Source of the DNA: Gemmatimonadota bacterium
Lineage (GTDB): Bacteria; Latescibacterota; UBA2968; UBA8231
Assembly (NCBI GenBank): GCA_009840005.1
Contig: VXOR01000052.1
Coordinates: forward strand, 1 to 12,055
Length of the DNA: 12,055 nt
Direction of reading: 5' to 3'
Part shown: positions 6,300 to 12,055 of the stretch, piece by piece
Layout: the number at the start of each line of letters is the position of its first letter
How positions within the stretch are numbered: the stretch's first letter is position 1
Program-made: the position numbers and the translations under genes
Notes under the pieces: model-generated
What the model saw: the letters and a program-made list of their open reading frames with translations, nothing else
Databases searched by the model: none
What the model was told of the DNA's origin: nothing

Positions 6300-7799
6300 T
6301 TATGTGTCTCCCATGGGTTTATCCCAATCCCGTATCGGCCCTCGGGACAGCAGTTCCGCGAGCGTAAGGCAGGCCAAGTCGCGTCCGTCCTCTAGGGCCT
6401 TGTCGATAGCGCGTTGGCCGCCTTTGATCTTCTTTTGCCCGTGCACGATGGCCGAACGGACTTCATAGAAGGACTTTACTCTAGCGGATATCCAGCCGCG
6501 TTGGTCGGTGCCTTGGCCGAGTAGGCGTTTCGCCCGGGTCGCCAGTTGGTGGGTCAGTTTATGTTTGATCGGACCGTACATGATCTCCAAGGCGATGGAG
6601 ACATCGAGGATGCGGTCCTCTGCGCTAAAGGGGCCACCGCTGCGGGCTAAAGAGGCGGCGAGGCGGCGGATTGCAAGGTCGATGACGTCGCGTCGGCCGC
6701 GATAGGTACACCAGCGGCTGGCCAAGGACGCGAAAGCAGTCGCGTCCTGCTGGCTGAATGGGTGCTCTTTGGGTGCTGCGTCGGACAAGTAGGCGGAGGA
6801 GTTGCGAAGACTGCAAGCGAAGTTGGGATCAATTTCCTCGATCCACTTGGCGACGCGGACAAAGCTCGTGTGGGAAATCAGCGGACTCCGCGTGGCGATC
6901 GACAGCAGATCAACGAGGACTTTGTTGTCGTCTGGCAATCGGTCTGTAAGGTCAAGCTCGTAGTCACCGGGGAAGCGGTACTTCACTTTCAGGGCGCAAG
7001 CGCGGCTAGTGGAAAAATCGTCACTGTCCGGGGGAGGTGCGACGCCTGGCCCCCACCTTAGACTGCGCACGAGCGCGGTTGTGCTCCCGGGGCGGATTGA
7101 GTGGCTTGGATTTCGGCCAGCGCCGTCAAGCCACTTCGCGGGTTCGTCGGGCAGGCCGTAGGTTGCCTTGGCGTCCTCGTAGGGCGCTAGATAGGCTTCG
7201 CTGCCAAGATCGAAGCGCCGGTCGAGTTTTAAGCCGTGCAAGAGCGTAATCTCGTAGGCCGGGAGATTGGCCTCTTCCCCGGCCGTCAGATAGCGGTGCA
7301 GCAGTTGCGCCGCCTGCTCGCCGCTGTCCTTCATAGCGCGTTTGGCCAGATGGGATACGAGGGACTTCAGATCGACGTGGAACCAATCGTGCGTGGGTAG
7401 AATGAAGCCGACCCCTTCGCACTTGCCTGAACCGATCAGCCCTGGTCGCAGCAAGGGATGCTCCCGTAGGATCGCCCTTGCTTCTACAGGATCGGATTTG
7501 AGCCAGAGGGGGGATTCTGCGAAGAGCTGCGCGGCAGTGGGATCGTGCTTGGCGCGGGCGGCGAGCTCTCGGTATTGCCGGTGGATGCTCGGCCAGTATT
7601 CTTCTAGCGGGCCGTAGTGTGGGGTCTCTGGTGAAAAGGGGAAAGCGGGTCGCGCCTGTGCGGCAACGTCTTCAAGCGCTGCGGCTAGTCGGCCGATCCA
7701 AGCTGCTGCGTTAAAGGCTATGCCATTAGCATGTTTATCAGTAAAGACATGCCCATTGAAATTGCTTCGGCTGGTGGCGATTCTATAATCATCGGGCAT
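6300..7799 (-). CDS. Large protein with C-terminal Apea-like HEPN domain
   Basis: This 499-residue soluble protein ends in what looks like an Apea-like HEPN domain (about 390-485). A helix DRILDVSIALEIMYGP (395-410) is followed by THQLATRAKRLLG and then EVRSAIVHG, where Arg448 and His453 form the Rx4H motif of HEPN ribonucleases. The remainder (1-380) has no motif I know, apart from a segment HGLKLDRRFDLGSEAYLAPY (188-207) that resembles a stretch I recall before Apea-like HEPN domains. HEPN proteins often act as RNA cleavers in defence or toxin systems, but many Apea-like members are uncharacterised. No antitoxin or nucleotidyltransferase partner is adjacent. The gene runs directly into GH32, and 176 bp separate it from the divergent epimerase gene. 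HEPN call moderately sure, function unknown. Confidence 0.72.
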   Translation of the reverse strand: MPDDYRIATSRSNFNGHVFTDKHANGIAFNAAAWIGRLAAALEDVAAQARPAFPFSPETPHYGPLEEYWPSIHRQYRELAARAKHDPTAAQLFAESPLWLKSDPVEARAILREHPLLRPGLIGSGKCEGVGFILPTHDWFHVDLKSLVSHLAKRAMKDSGEQAAQLLHRYLTAGEEANLPAYEITLLHGLKLDRRFDLGSEAYLAPYEDAKATYGLPDEPAKWLDGAGRNPSHSIRPGSTTALVRSLRWGPGVAPPPDSDDFSTSRACALKVKYRFPGDYELDLTDRLPDDNKVLVDLLSIATRSPLISHTSFVRVAKWIEEIDPNFACSLRNSSAYLSDAAPKEHPFSQQDATAFASLASRWCTYRGRRDVIDLAIRRLAASLARSGGPFSAEDRILDVSIALEIMYGPIKHKLTHQLATRAKRLLGQGTDQRGWISARVKSFYEVRSAIVHGQKKIKGGQRAIDKALEDGRDLACLTLAELLSRGPIRDWDKPMGDT

Positions 7800-7975
7800 G
7801 ATGCGTACTTTCTGGGTAGCGGGGTCGATGCTACTCGGGCAGGGAGTACTCGCTTTTTAAAAGAAAAACAAGGGGAAAGAACCGGGTCAAGCGCACCGAT
7901 ACCACGCCCGATGGGCACTTGTGTCGAGTGTGAGGATGCGTTTTAGTAGCAGAGAATTCTCAATAGGAGTAGCTA
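7800..7975. other. Divergent intergenic region
   Basis: These 176 bp lie between the HEPN gene (minus) and the epimerase gene (plus) and must hold the promoters of both units. An A/T-rich tract occurs at 7853-7870. For the plus strand, TTGTGT (7919-7924) and TTTAGT (7942-7947) are 17 bp apart, a weak sigma70-like pair. Short open frames cross the region but lack ribosome binding sites and family resemblance. Confidence 0.3.
7965..7969 (+). promoter_or_regulatory. Ribosome binding site for a GTG start
   Basis: AGGAG at 7965-7969 lies 6 nt before the GTG at 7976. The protein beginning there starts straight into the nucleotide-binding strand (MKILVAGSSG), which confirms the start. Confidence 0.65.
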
Positions 7976-8869
7976 GTGAAAATACTAGTAGCGGGCAGCA
8001 GCGGCTTGATCGGCACGGTGCTCTGTAGCCGGTTGGAGCGCGAGGGACATGAGGTGGTGCGCTTGGTGCGGCGGGAGCCGGCGCAAGGGGAGTTGCGCTG
8101 GGATCCAGAAGCCGGCGAGTTGGAGCAAGAGGCGCTGGAGGGGATAGAAGCGGTCGTGCATTTAGGGGGACGGAACATCGTCGCCGGGCGCTGGACTGCC
8201 ACCGTCAAGGAGCAGTTGCGCCAGAGCCGGGTGCAGACGACGCAGCTACTCGCCGCTCGCTTGGCGGGATTGGCCACGCCGCCGAGGGTGCTGGTCTGCG
8301 CGTCGGCTGTCGGCATTTACGGCCATCGGCGCGGCGAAGAACTGGACGAAGAAAGCGACACCGGCGAGGGGTTTTTGGCCGAGTTGGGTCGGGCGTGGGA
8401 AGGGGCGAGCACCGTAGCCGCCGAAGCTGGGACCCGCGTCGTACAGGCTCGCTTGGGGATCGTCCTCAGTCGCCGGGGCGGGGCGCTGGCCAAGATGCTG
8501 TTGCCCTTCCGTTTGGGGATGGGTGGCAAAATTGGCGACGGACAGCAGTACGTTAGCTGGATTAGTTTGGAAGATGCGGTGGCGGCGCTGGTTTATGCCG
8601 TGGAAAACGACGCCTTGCGCGGGCCGGTGAACCTGACCGCGCCGCAGCCGGTGACTAACGCTGAGCTGACGCGAACGCTGGGGCGCGTGTTGCGGCGGCC
8701 GACGCTGTTGCCGCTGCCGGCGTTTGCCGCCAAGTTGGTCTTGGGCGAGTTGGCCGAGGAGGCGCTGCTAGCCAGCCAGCGGGTGCGGCCGAAGCGGCTG
8801 TTAGAGGCTGGGTTCGAGTTTGCGCATCCCGAATTAGAGGGCGCGTTGCGCCACGCGCTGACTTCGTGA
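7976..8869 (+). CDS. TIGR01777-family NAD(P)-dependent epimerase (YfcH/SDR39U1-like)
   Basis: The 297-residue extended short-chain dehydrogenase has a Rossmann GSSGLIG at 7-13 directly after the first strand, HLGGRNIVAGRWT at 62-74, SAVGIYG at 110-116 with Tyr115, and GGALAKMLLPFRLGMGGKIGDGQQYVSWI at about 168-196. These are the signatures of TIGR01777, which ends in a DUF1731 domain (here about 248-293). Length matches the family. Members are called nucleoside-diphosphate-sugar epimerases, but their substrate is not firmly known. The start is a GTG with AGGAG 6 nt upstream. The sulfatase-like gene follows 40 bp downstream on the same strand with its own ribosome binding site, so cotranscription is likely. 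Confidence 0.9.
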   Translation: MKILVAGSSGLIGTVLCSRLEREGHEVVRLVRREPAQGELRWDPEAGELEQEALEGIEAVVHLGGRNIVAGRWTATVKEQLRQSRVQTTQLLAARLAGLATPPRVLVCASAVGIYGHRRGEELDEESDTGEGFLAELGRAWEGASTVAAEAGTRVVQARLGIVLSRRGGALAKMLLPFRLGMGGKIGDGQQYVSWISLEDAVAALVYAVENDALRGPVNLTAPQPVTNAELTRTLGRVLRRPTLLPLPAFAAKLVLGELAEEALLASQRVRPKRLLEAGFEFAHPELEGALRHALTS

Positions 8870-8909
8870 AGCGCCACGTCGGATTGTAAATACAAGGAGC
8901 ATACGTCTT

Positions 8910-10328
8910 ATGAATATCATCGTTTTGGTCAGCGACACCTTTCGCTACGACTATCTGGGGTGCAACGGCAATGCGTGGATCGGCACGGCCGCGCTCGATC
9001 GCTTTGCCGAGCGAGCGGTGTGCTTTGACCGGCACTATTTGTCGAGCTTTCCGACCATCCCCAATCGCACCGATCTCTTTACTGGCCGCTACAGCTTTCC
9101 ATTTCACGGTTGGAAACCGCTCGACGCAGACATCCCAGTGCTGAGCACGATTTTCGGCGCGGCTGGCTACCAGAGTCAGCTTATCTGCGACACGCCGCAC
9201 CTGATGAAGGGCGTCCACCATTTTGACCGGGGGTTTGACGGGGCATATTGGATTCGGGGGCAAGAGGGAGACAAGCCGCTGTTGAAGGGCAACCTGCCGC
9301 CGCGCATGGAGGTGGATGGGGCAAAGACGCGCGTCGATCCGCATATAGCGAACACGCGTTTTGGCAATTTGGCGACCCTGCATTCGTGGACCAATCGCGA
9401 CTGGGCTTGGGAGGAAGACCGCTTTTGCGTGCGCACGGCGCAGACAGCGAGCCGCTGGCTGGAGGAAAATCGCGGCGGCGAGCCGTTCTTGCTGTGGGTG
9501 GATTTCTTCGACGCGCACGAGCCTTGGGACCCGCCGGAGCATCTCGTGGGCCGCTATGATACCTCTGGGTACGACGGCCCGCCGATGATCCACCCGAACT
9601 ACGGTCCGGCGACCGCCTATTCCAAAGAGGAACTCGCCAACCTCCAGGCTCACTACGCAGCCGAGATTTACTTGGTCAACAAGTGGATCGGCTATGTGTT
9701 GGACAAAATCGAGGAACTCGGGCTATTCGACAACAGCGTGGTGGTCTTTACCTCAGATCACGGCATGTTCGTCGGCGAGCACAACCGCACGGGCAAGTCC
9801 AACATCCACCCCGAGGACGACCGCGTCTGGCCCTTGTACGAAGAGATTAGCCACATCCCGCTGATGATCGCCGCCCCCGAGCTCGCGGGCGGACGGCGGG
9901 TGAGCGCATTGACGCAATCGGTGGATTTGCTGCCGACGCTAATGGCTTTAGCTGGCGTGGGCTTCGACGTTGAGCTCAGCCGAAACGAAAAGAGCGACCT
10001 AGCAATGCACGGACACTCGCTGGTGCCGCTGCTGAGCGGATCGGCCGCGTGGCCGCGGCAGTGCGCCTTCAGCTCGACCTTTATCCGCAATGGCGGGCCG
10101 ACGGTGACTGACGAGCGCTGGACCTATTTGGCGTATGGCGAGCACGGCGGTGCGCCCGAGCTGTACGACATGCAGTCCGATCCTCAGCAGCAGACGAATG
10201 TGATCGGCGAGCATCCAGAGGAGACCCGGCGAATGCAGCAAGCCCTGGCGGACTTTCTCGACGAGGTGGAGACGCCCGAGGAAAATCGCGCATTGCTGGG
10301 GCCGGTCGGCGGGCCGGATTACAATTGA
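8910..10328 (+). CDS. Sulfatase-like hydrolase with Thr at the catalytic position
   Basis: The 472-residue protein has the alkaline-phosphatase/arylsulfatase (S1-type) fold. It opens with MNIIVLVSDTFRYDYLGC, giving metal-site Asp9 and the DxxRxD pattern (Arg12, Asp14). The sulfatase signature C/S-x-P-x-R is replaced by T-I-P-N-R (49-53), followed by the usual TDLFTGR. Other typical residues remain: Lys69 and His97 as candidate active-site bases, Asp201 and His203 in FDAHEPW, Asp283-His284 in FTSDHGMFVGEH, and Lys296. Thr cannot be converted to formylglycine. It is, however, the nucleophile in related phosphodiesterases (NPP group) and cofactor-independent mutases, so a phospho-ester substrate is possible. 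There is no signal peptide, so it appears cytoplasmic. AAGGAG at 8894-8899 precedes the ATG. It is convergent with the zinc-ribbon gene (9 bp). Confidence 0.87.
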   Translation: MNIIVLVSDTFRYDYLGCNGNAWIGTAALDRFAERAVCFDRHYLSSFPTIPNRTDLFTGRYSFPFHGWKPLDADIPVLSTIFGAAGYQSQLICDTPHLMKGVHHFDRGFDGAYWIRGQEGDKPLLKGNLPPRMEVDGAKTRVDPHIANTRFGNLATLHSWTNRDWAWEEDRFCVRTAQTASRWLEENRGGEPFLLWVDFFDAHEPWDPPEHLVGRYDTSGYDGPPMIHPNYGPATAYSKEELANLQAHYAAEIYLVNKWIGYVLDKIEELGLFDNSVVVFTSDHGMFVGEHNRTGKSNIHPEDDRVWPLYEEISHIPLMIAAPELAGGRRVSALTQSVDLLPTLMALAGVGFDVELSRNEKSDLAMHGHSLVPLLSGSAAWPRQCAFSSTFIRNGGPTVTDERWTYLAYGEHGGAPELYDMQSDPQQQTNVIGEHPEETRRMQQALADFLDEVETPEENRALLGPVGGPDYN

Positions 10329-10337
10329 CCGCTGCCG

Positions 10338-10553
10338 CTATCCCGTGAAGAAGTCGAAGATGTGGCCAAGACGCGAGCTGTCGGCTGCGTAGAATTCAGT
10401 GTAGCGGCACTGCTCGCAAGTTACGGTTGTCAGCTTGCGGTTTTGCACGTCGAATATCTTGGACCAAAAGCCGCCGGAGGCGCGGATTTCGCCGATCTCG
10501 TAGGCGGTGTGATGGCATTTGGGGCATTCAAAGCGCAACTCAGGTGAACTCAT
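10338..10553 (-). CDS. Small zinc-ribbon protein (COG3478-type predicted nucleic-acid-binding)
   Basis: The 71-residue protein carries two CxxC knuckles, Cys10/Cys13 (FECPKC) and Cys46/Cys49 (CEQC), expected to bind one zinc. The linker GEIRASGGFWSKIFDVQNRK and the end YTEFY..DSSRLGHIFDFFTG closely match the family of small stand-alone zinc ribbons annotated as predicted nucleic-acid-binding proteins (COG3478; I believe Pfam zinc_ribbon_13). The role is unknown in any organism I can name. A GAGGT lies just upstream of the ATG with short spacing. It has its own leader (10554-10723) and is unlikely to share a function with the convergent sulfatase-like gene. Confidence 0.85.
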   Translation of the reverse strand: MSSPELRFECPKCHHTAYEIGEIRASGGFWSKIFDVQNRKLTTVTCEQCRYTEFYAADSSRLGHIFDFFTG

Positions 10554-10723
10554 GGGACCTCATACATTGGATGTGGATATCCTGCAGGGCAATATATTAC
10601 AAACGTAGATTGCCGTCCTACTTATAATAACGTAGATAGCTAGGGGTGGACTGAATTTTTGCCGTAGAGAAGGAGAGGGCGGGGGGAGGGACTAACAGGT
10701 GTTTTTTGCTAAGTAGCAGCGCG
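10554..10723. other. Intergenic region between two minus-strand genes
   Basis: These 170 bp hold no supported gene. The half next to the zinc-ribbon gene is AT-rich, including a run of alternating A/T at 10591-10599 and a TATAAT hexamer on the plus strand at 10623-10628. The other half is purine-rich and GC-rich. A promoter for the zinc-ribbon gene presumably lies here, but no clear -35/-10 pair stands out on the minus strand. Confidence 0.3.
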
Positions 10724-10933
10724 TCACTCTTCTACGTCGGCAAGTATTTCTTCGAGAGTCCACAAACGCTCGGAGTCAGCGATTAGGGCCTCGATGATGA
10801 GGGGATGGGCCTTGATGGTACGCGAGTCGATAAACTCGAAGCTGGGCTGGTCCTGCCCGAGCATTCCCGGATCCTCGATTACGAGGATATCGTCTGGGCC
10901 TCCCGAGGCTTCTACGTGGCGATAGAGTGGCAT
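10724..10933 (-). CDS. Hypothetical acidic 69-residue protein
   Basis: I do not recognise a family. The protein begins MPLYRHVEASGGPDDILV and has an acidic C-terminal half with the helix-like stretch HPLIIEALIADSERLWTLEEILADVEE. It has no cysteines, membrane span or signal peptide. The start is well supported: AAGGAGGG (10939-10946 on the minus strand) sits 5 nt before the ATG at 10931-10933. An upstream in-frame ATG at 11017 would add 28 residues that translate the ribosome binding site and leader, so it is rejected. It stands alone between the zinc-ribbon and hydrolase genes. Its size and charge are compatible with an antitoxin or adaptor, but nothing proves this. Confidence 0.65.
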   Translation of the reverse strand: MPLYRHVEASGGPDDILVIEDPGMLGQDQPSFEFIDSRTIKAHPLIIEALIADSERLWTLEEILADVEE

Positions 10934-10938
10934 GTTGT

Positions 10939-10946
10939 CCCTCCTT
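10939..10946 (-). promoter_or_regulatory. Near-perfect Shine-Dalgarno site
   Basis: Read on the minus strand, AAGGAGGG ends 5 nt before the ATG of the 69-residue protein. It is the strongest ribosome binding site in the window and the main evidence that this small frame is a real gene. Confidence 0.7.
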
Positions 10947-11057
10947 GTAAAAGGTTTTCTGTAGCTTAGACGCCGGTACTGGGTAATAGTTGCCGGCATA
11001 TTTATGGGGAGGGGCAAAAATGGGAGGGCAAATTTTTACTTCCTCAAATATAAATAC

Positions 11058-11984
11058 TTATGCAATATCGCGCTCTTTTATCCACCGCTCGATGCAGTCG
11101 GCCGTCTCGTCGGGATATTCAAGGTGGGGCGCGTGTCCGCAGTTGGGGAAGATGTGTAAATCGGCGCAAGGTAGGTCGGCGACGAAGCACTGGGCTGAGC
11201 GCACGGGTAAGACGTGGTCTTGTTGCCCCCACAAAACCAAGGTCGGGCAGGTGATGTCACCAAAGCGCTGGTAGAACGTTGCTACGTCGGGTGGTACGAG
11301 GTTCAGCGCTGAGTAGTGGTAGGCGTACGCGGCGTTGGGTGTTTCGAGCGCGGCGTGGGCGACTGTTGCGAGTTCAGGGGGGATTTTGCTGCGGTCGTGG
11401 AAGCAGCGCCGGAAGGTGCGCCAAGCGGCCAAGCGCAACAGGCCGCAGGTTCGCGCTAGGGTGTGGAGCGGGGCATGGGCCAGCAGCTTGCCTAAATGAC
11501 TGCCGAGGGTGCGCACGTGGACGGGAAGTTTGTGCGGGTAGCCGGCTGCGTCGATGAGTACTAGCCCTCGCACCTTAGCTGCGCGCGCGGGAAAGTCGAG
11601 GTACAGGCGCAGGGCCAAGCCGCCGCCGAGCGAGTTGCCCACGAGAATTACGTCGTCTAAGTCCAGCGCGGCGATAAAGGCCGCGAGGTAGCTAACCTGC
11701 ATATCCGGCGAGTAGCGCTCGTGCGCTGGGCGGGCGGCAAAGGTCGGCTTGCTACTGTGTCCGTGGCCGATCAAGTCGGGGGCGAGGATGCGGCGGCCGG
11801 GCAGGCGGGCGGTCAAGCGAAACCAGGTGGCTTTGTTGTCAAAGATGCCGTGTAGGAGTACTAAGGGGGGATGATTCCCTTTGCCATTGTCGATATACGC
11901 CATTTCGACTTGGTCGGCGAGGGCGATGCGGTACTCGGCGAACCGAGGGAAGAGGGGCGAGGATGAAGAAGCAATAGGCGGCAT
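11058..11984 (-). CDS. Alpha/beta-fold hydrolase
   Basis: The 308-residue protein shows the alpha/beta hydrolase pattern in order: LVLLHGIFDNKATW (41-54, oxyanion His-Gly), APDLIGHGHSSKP (68-80), the nucleophile elbow GNSLGG with Ser118, Asp256 in LWGQQDHVLPV, and His284 in NCGHAPHLEYPD. The Ser-Asp-His triad is therefore complete. A helical cap lies between about 150 and 240. Relatives include meta-cleavage C-C hydrolases, esterases and epoxide hydrolases; Ser at the elbow excludes haloalkane dehalogenase or epoxide hydrolase chemistry, which need Asp. No signal peptide is present. There is no strong Shine-Dalgarno site upstream of the ATG. It is separated by 124 bp from the small gene downstream and by 34 bp from the probable end of another minus-strand gene upstream, so it may be the distal gene of an operon outside the window. 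Confidence 0.88.
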   Translation of the reverse strand: MPPIASSSSPLFPRFAEYRIALADQVEMAYIDNGKGNHPPLVLLHGIFDNKATWFRLTARLPGRRILAPDLIGHGHSSKPTFAARPAHERYSPDMQVSYLAAFIAALDLDDVILVGNSLGGGLALRLYLDFPARAAKVRGLVLIDAAGYPHKLPVHVRTLGSHLGKLLAHAPLHTLARTCGLLRLAAWRTFRRCFHDRSKIPPELATVAHAALETPNAAYAYHYSALNLVPPDVATFYQRFGDITCPTLVLWGQQDHVLPVRSAQCFVADLPCADLHIFPNCGHAPHLEYPDETADCIERWIKERDIA

Positions 11985-12018
11985 AGGGTATGTAAAGAAG
12001 CACGTGATGTGTGACTTT

Positions 12019-12055
12019 TTACATCTGTACGAGTCCGTCGAAGTCCAGCGGTTCT
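12019..12055 (-). CDS. Possible C-terminal end of a gene cut by the window edge
   Basis: Read on the minus strand from the window edge, one frame gives E-P-L-D-F-D-G-L-V-Q-M and then TAA at 12019-12021. The residues and codons look like a normal protein end, and the stop lies 34 bp before the alpha/beta hydrolase start. Eleven codons are too few to identify a family, and other frames cannot be excluded. Confidence 0.3.
   Translation of the reverse strand, partial: EPLDFDGLVQM

Noticed and set aside
7731..7946. 71-codon plus-strand frame before the epimerase gene
   Set aside because: It has no ribosome binding site, overlaps the HEPN gene 5' end antisense, and shows no recognisable protein pattern.
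8655..9653. Minus-strand frame of 332 codons antisense to the epimerase and sulfatase-like genes
   Set aside because: It crosses the boundary of two well-supported genes, and its composition is that of a shadow frame (rich in Arg, Ala and Pro).
10623..10628. Perfect TATAAT hexamer on the plus strand
   Set aside because: No -35 box lies 16-18 bp upstream, and no plus-strand gene follows it.
10702..10707. T-run near a short inverted repeat as a terminator of the small minus-strand gene
   Set aside because: The run is T on the plus strand and therefore A on the minus strand, the wrong orientation for that gene. The hairpin arms are only 4 bp.

Overview
This is a bacterial chromosomal window of high GC content, roughly 60%, with compact genes. 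Shine-Dalgarno sites are clear at several genes, and some starts are GTG or TTG. It has no tRNA, rRNA, CRISPR array or transposase. The mix is a formylglycine-sulfatase-like enzyme, an intracellular GH32 glycosidase, a 2-oxoglutarate (2OG) dioxygenase, stand-alone aminotransferases and GC-rich palindromes between genes. It recalls uncultivated, often marine or sponge-associated lineages rich in sulfatases and dioxygenases, such as Latescibacterota- or Poribacteria-like bacteria. That placement is an inference from gene style only.

Layout from left to right. (1) 1-137 is non-coding and holds two perfect GC-rich palindromes and a weaker hairpin. (2) A YdjM/DUF457-type membrane protein lies on the minus strand. 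Only 13 bp separate it from a plus-strand cluster: an Fe(II)/2OG dioxygenase with a TTG start, a HisC-like fold-type I aminotransferase 3 bp later, a small Phd/YefM-like orphan antitoxin, and a class III aminotransferase 5 bp after that. (3) Convergent to the cluster is a minus-strand pair: a large protein with a C-terminal Apea-like HEPN domain, followed with no gap (TAAATG junction) by a GH32 beta-fructosidase-like enzyme. (4) Divergent from this pair, on the plus strand, are a TIGR01777-type NAD(P)-dependent epimerase and an alkaline-phosphatase-superfamily 'sulfatase' with Thr at the catalytic Cys/Ser position. (5) The right end is minus strand: a small zinc-ribbon protein, an unrecognised 69-residue protein with an excellent ribosome binding site, an alpha/beta hydrolase, and probably the last 11 codons of a further gene cut by the window edge.

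How the genes may work together. The dioxygenase and two aminotransferases look like one small-molecule operon, in which an oxygenase would hydroxylate or desaturate a substrate and PLP enzymes would move amino groups. The substrate cannot be read from the sequence. The antitoxin gene looks like a later insertion into this operon: it has no toxin partner, its flank is AT-richer, and imperfectly repeated stop/start junctions border it. The HEPN and GH32 genes appear translationally coupled, an odd pairing. Two enzymes depart from their family catalytic motifs: the GH32 protein has Ala where the RDP-type Asp is expected, and the sulfatase-like protein has T-I-P-N-R instead of C/S-x-P-x-R.
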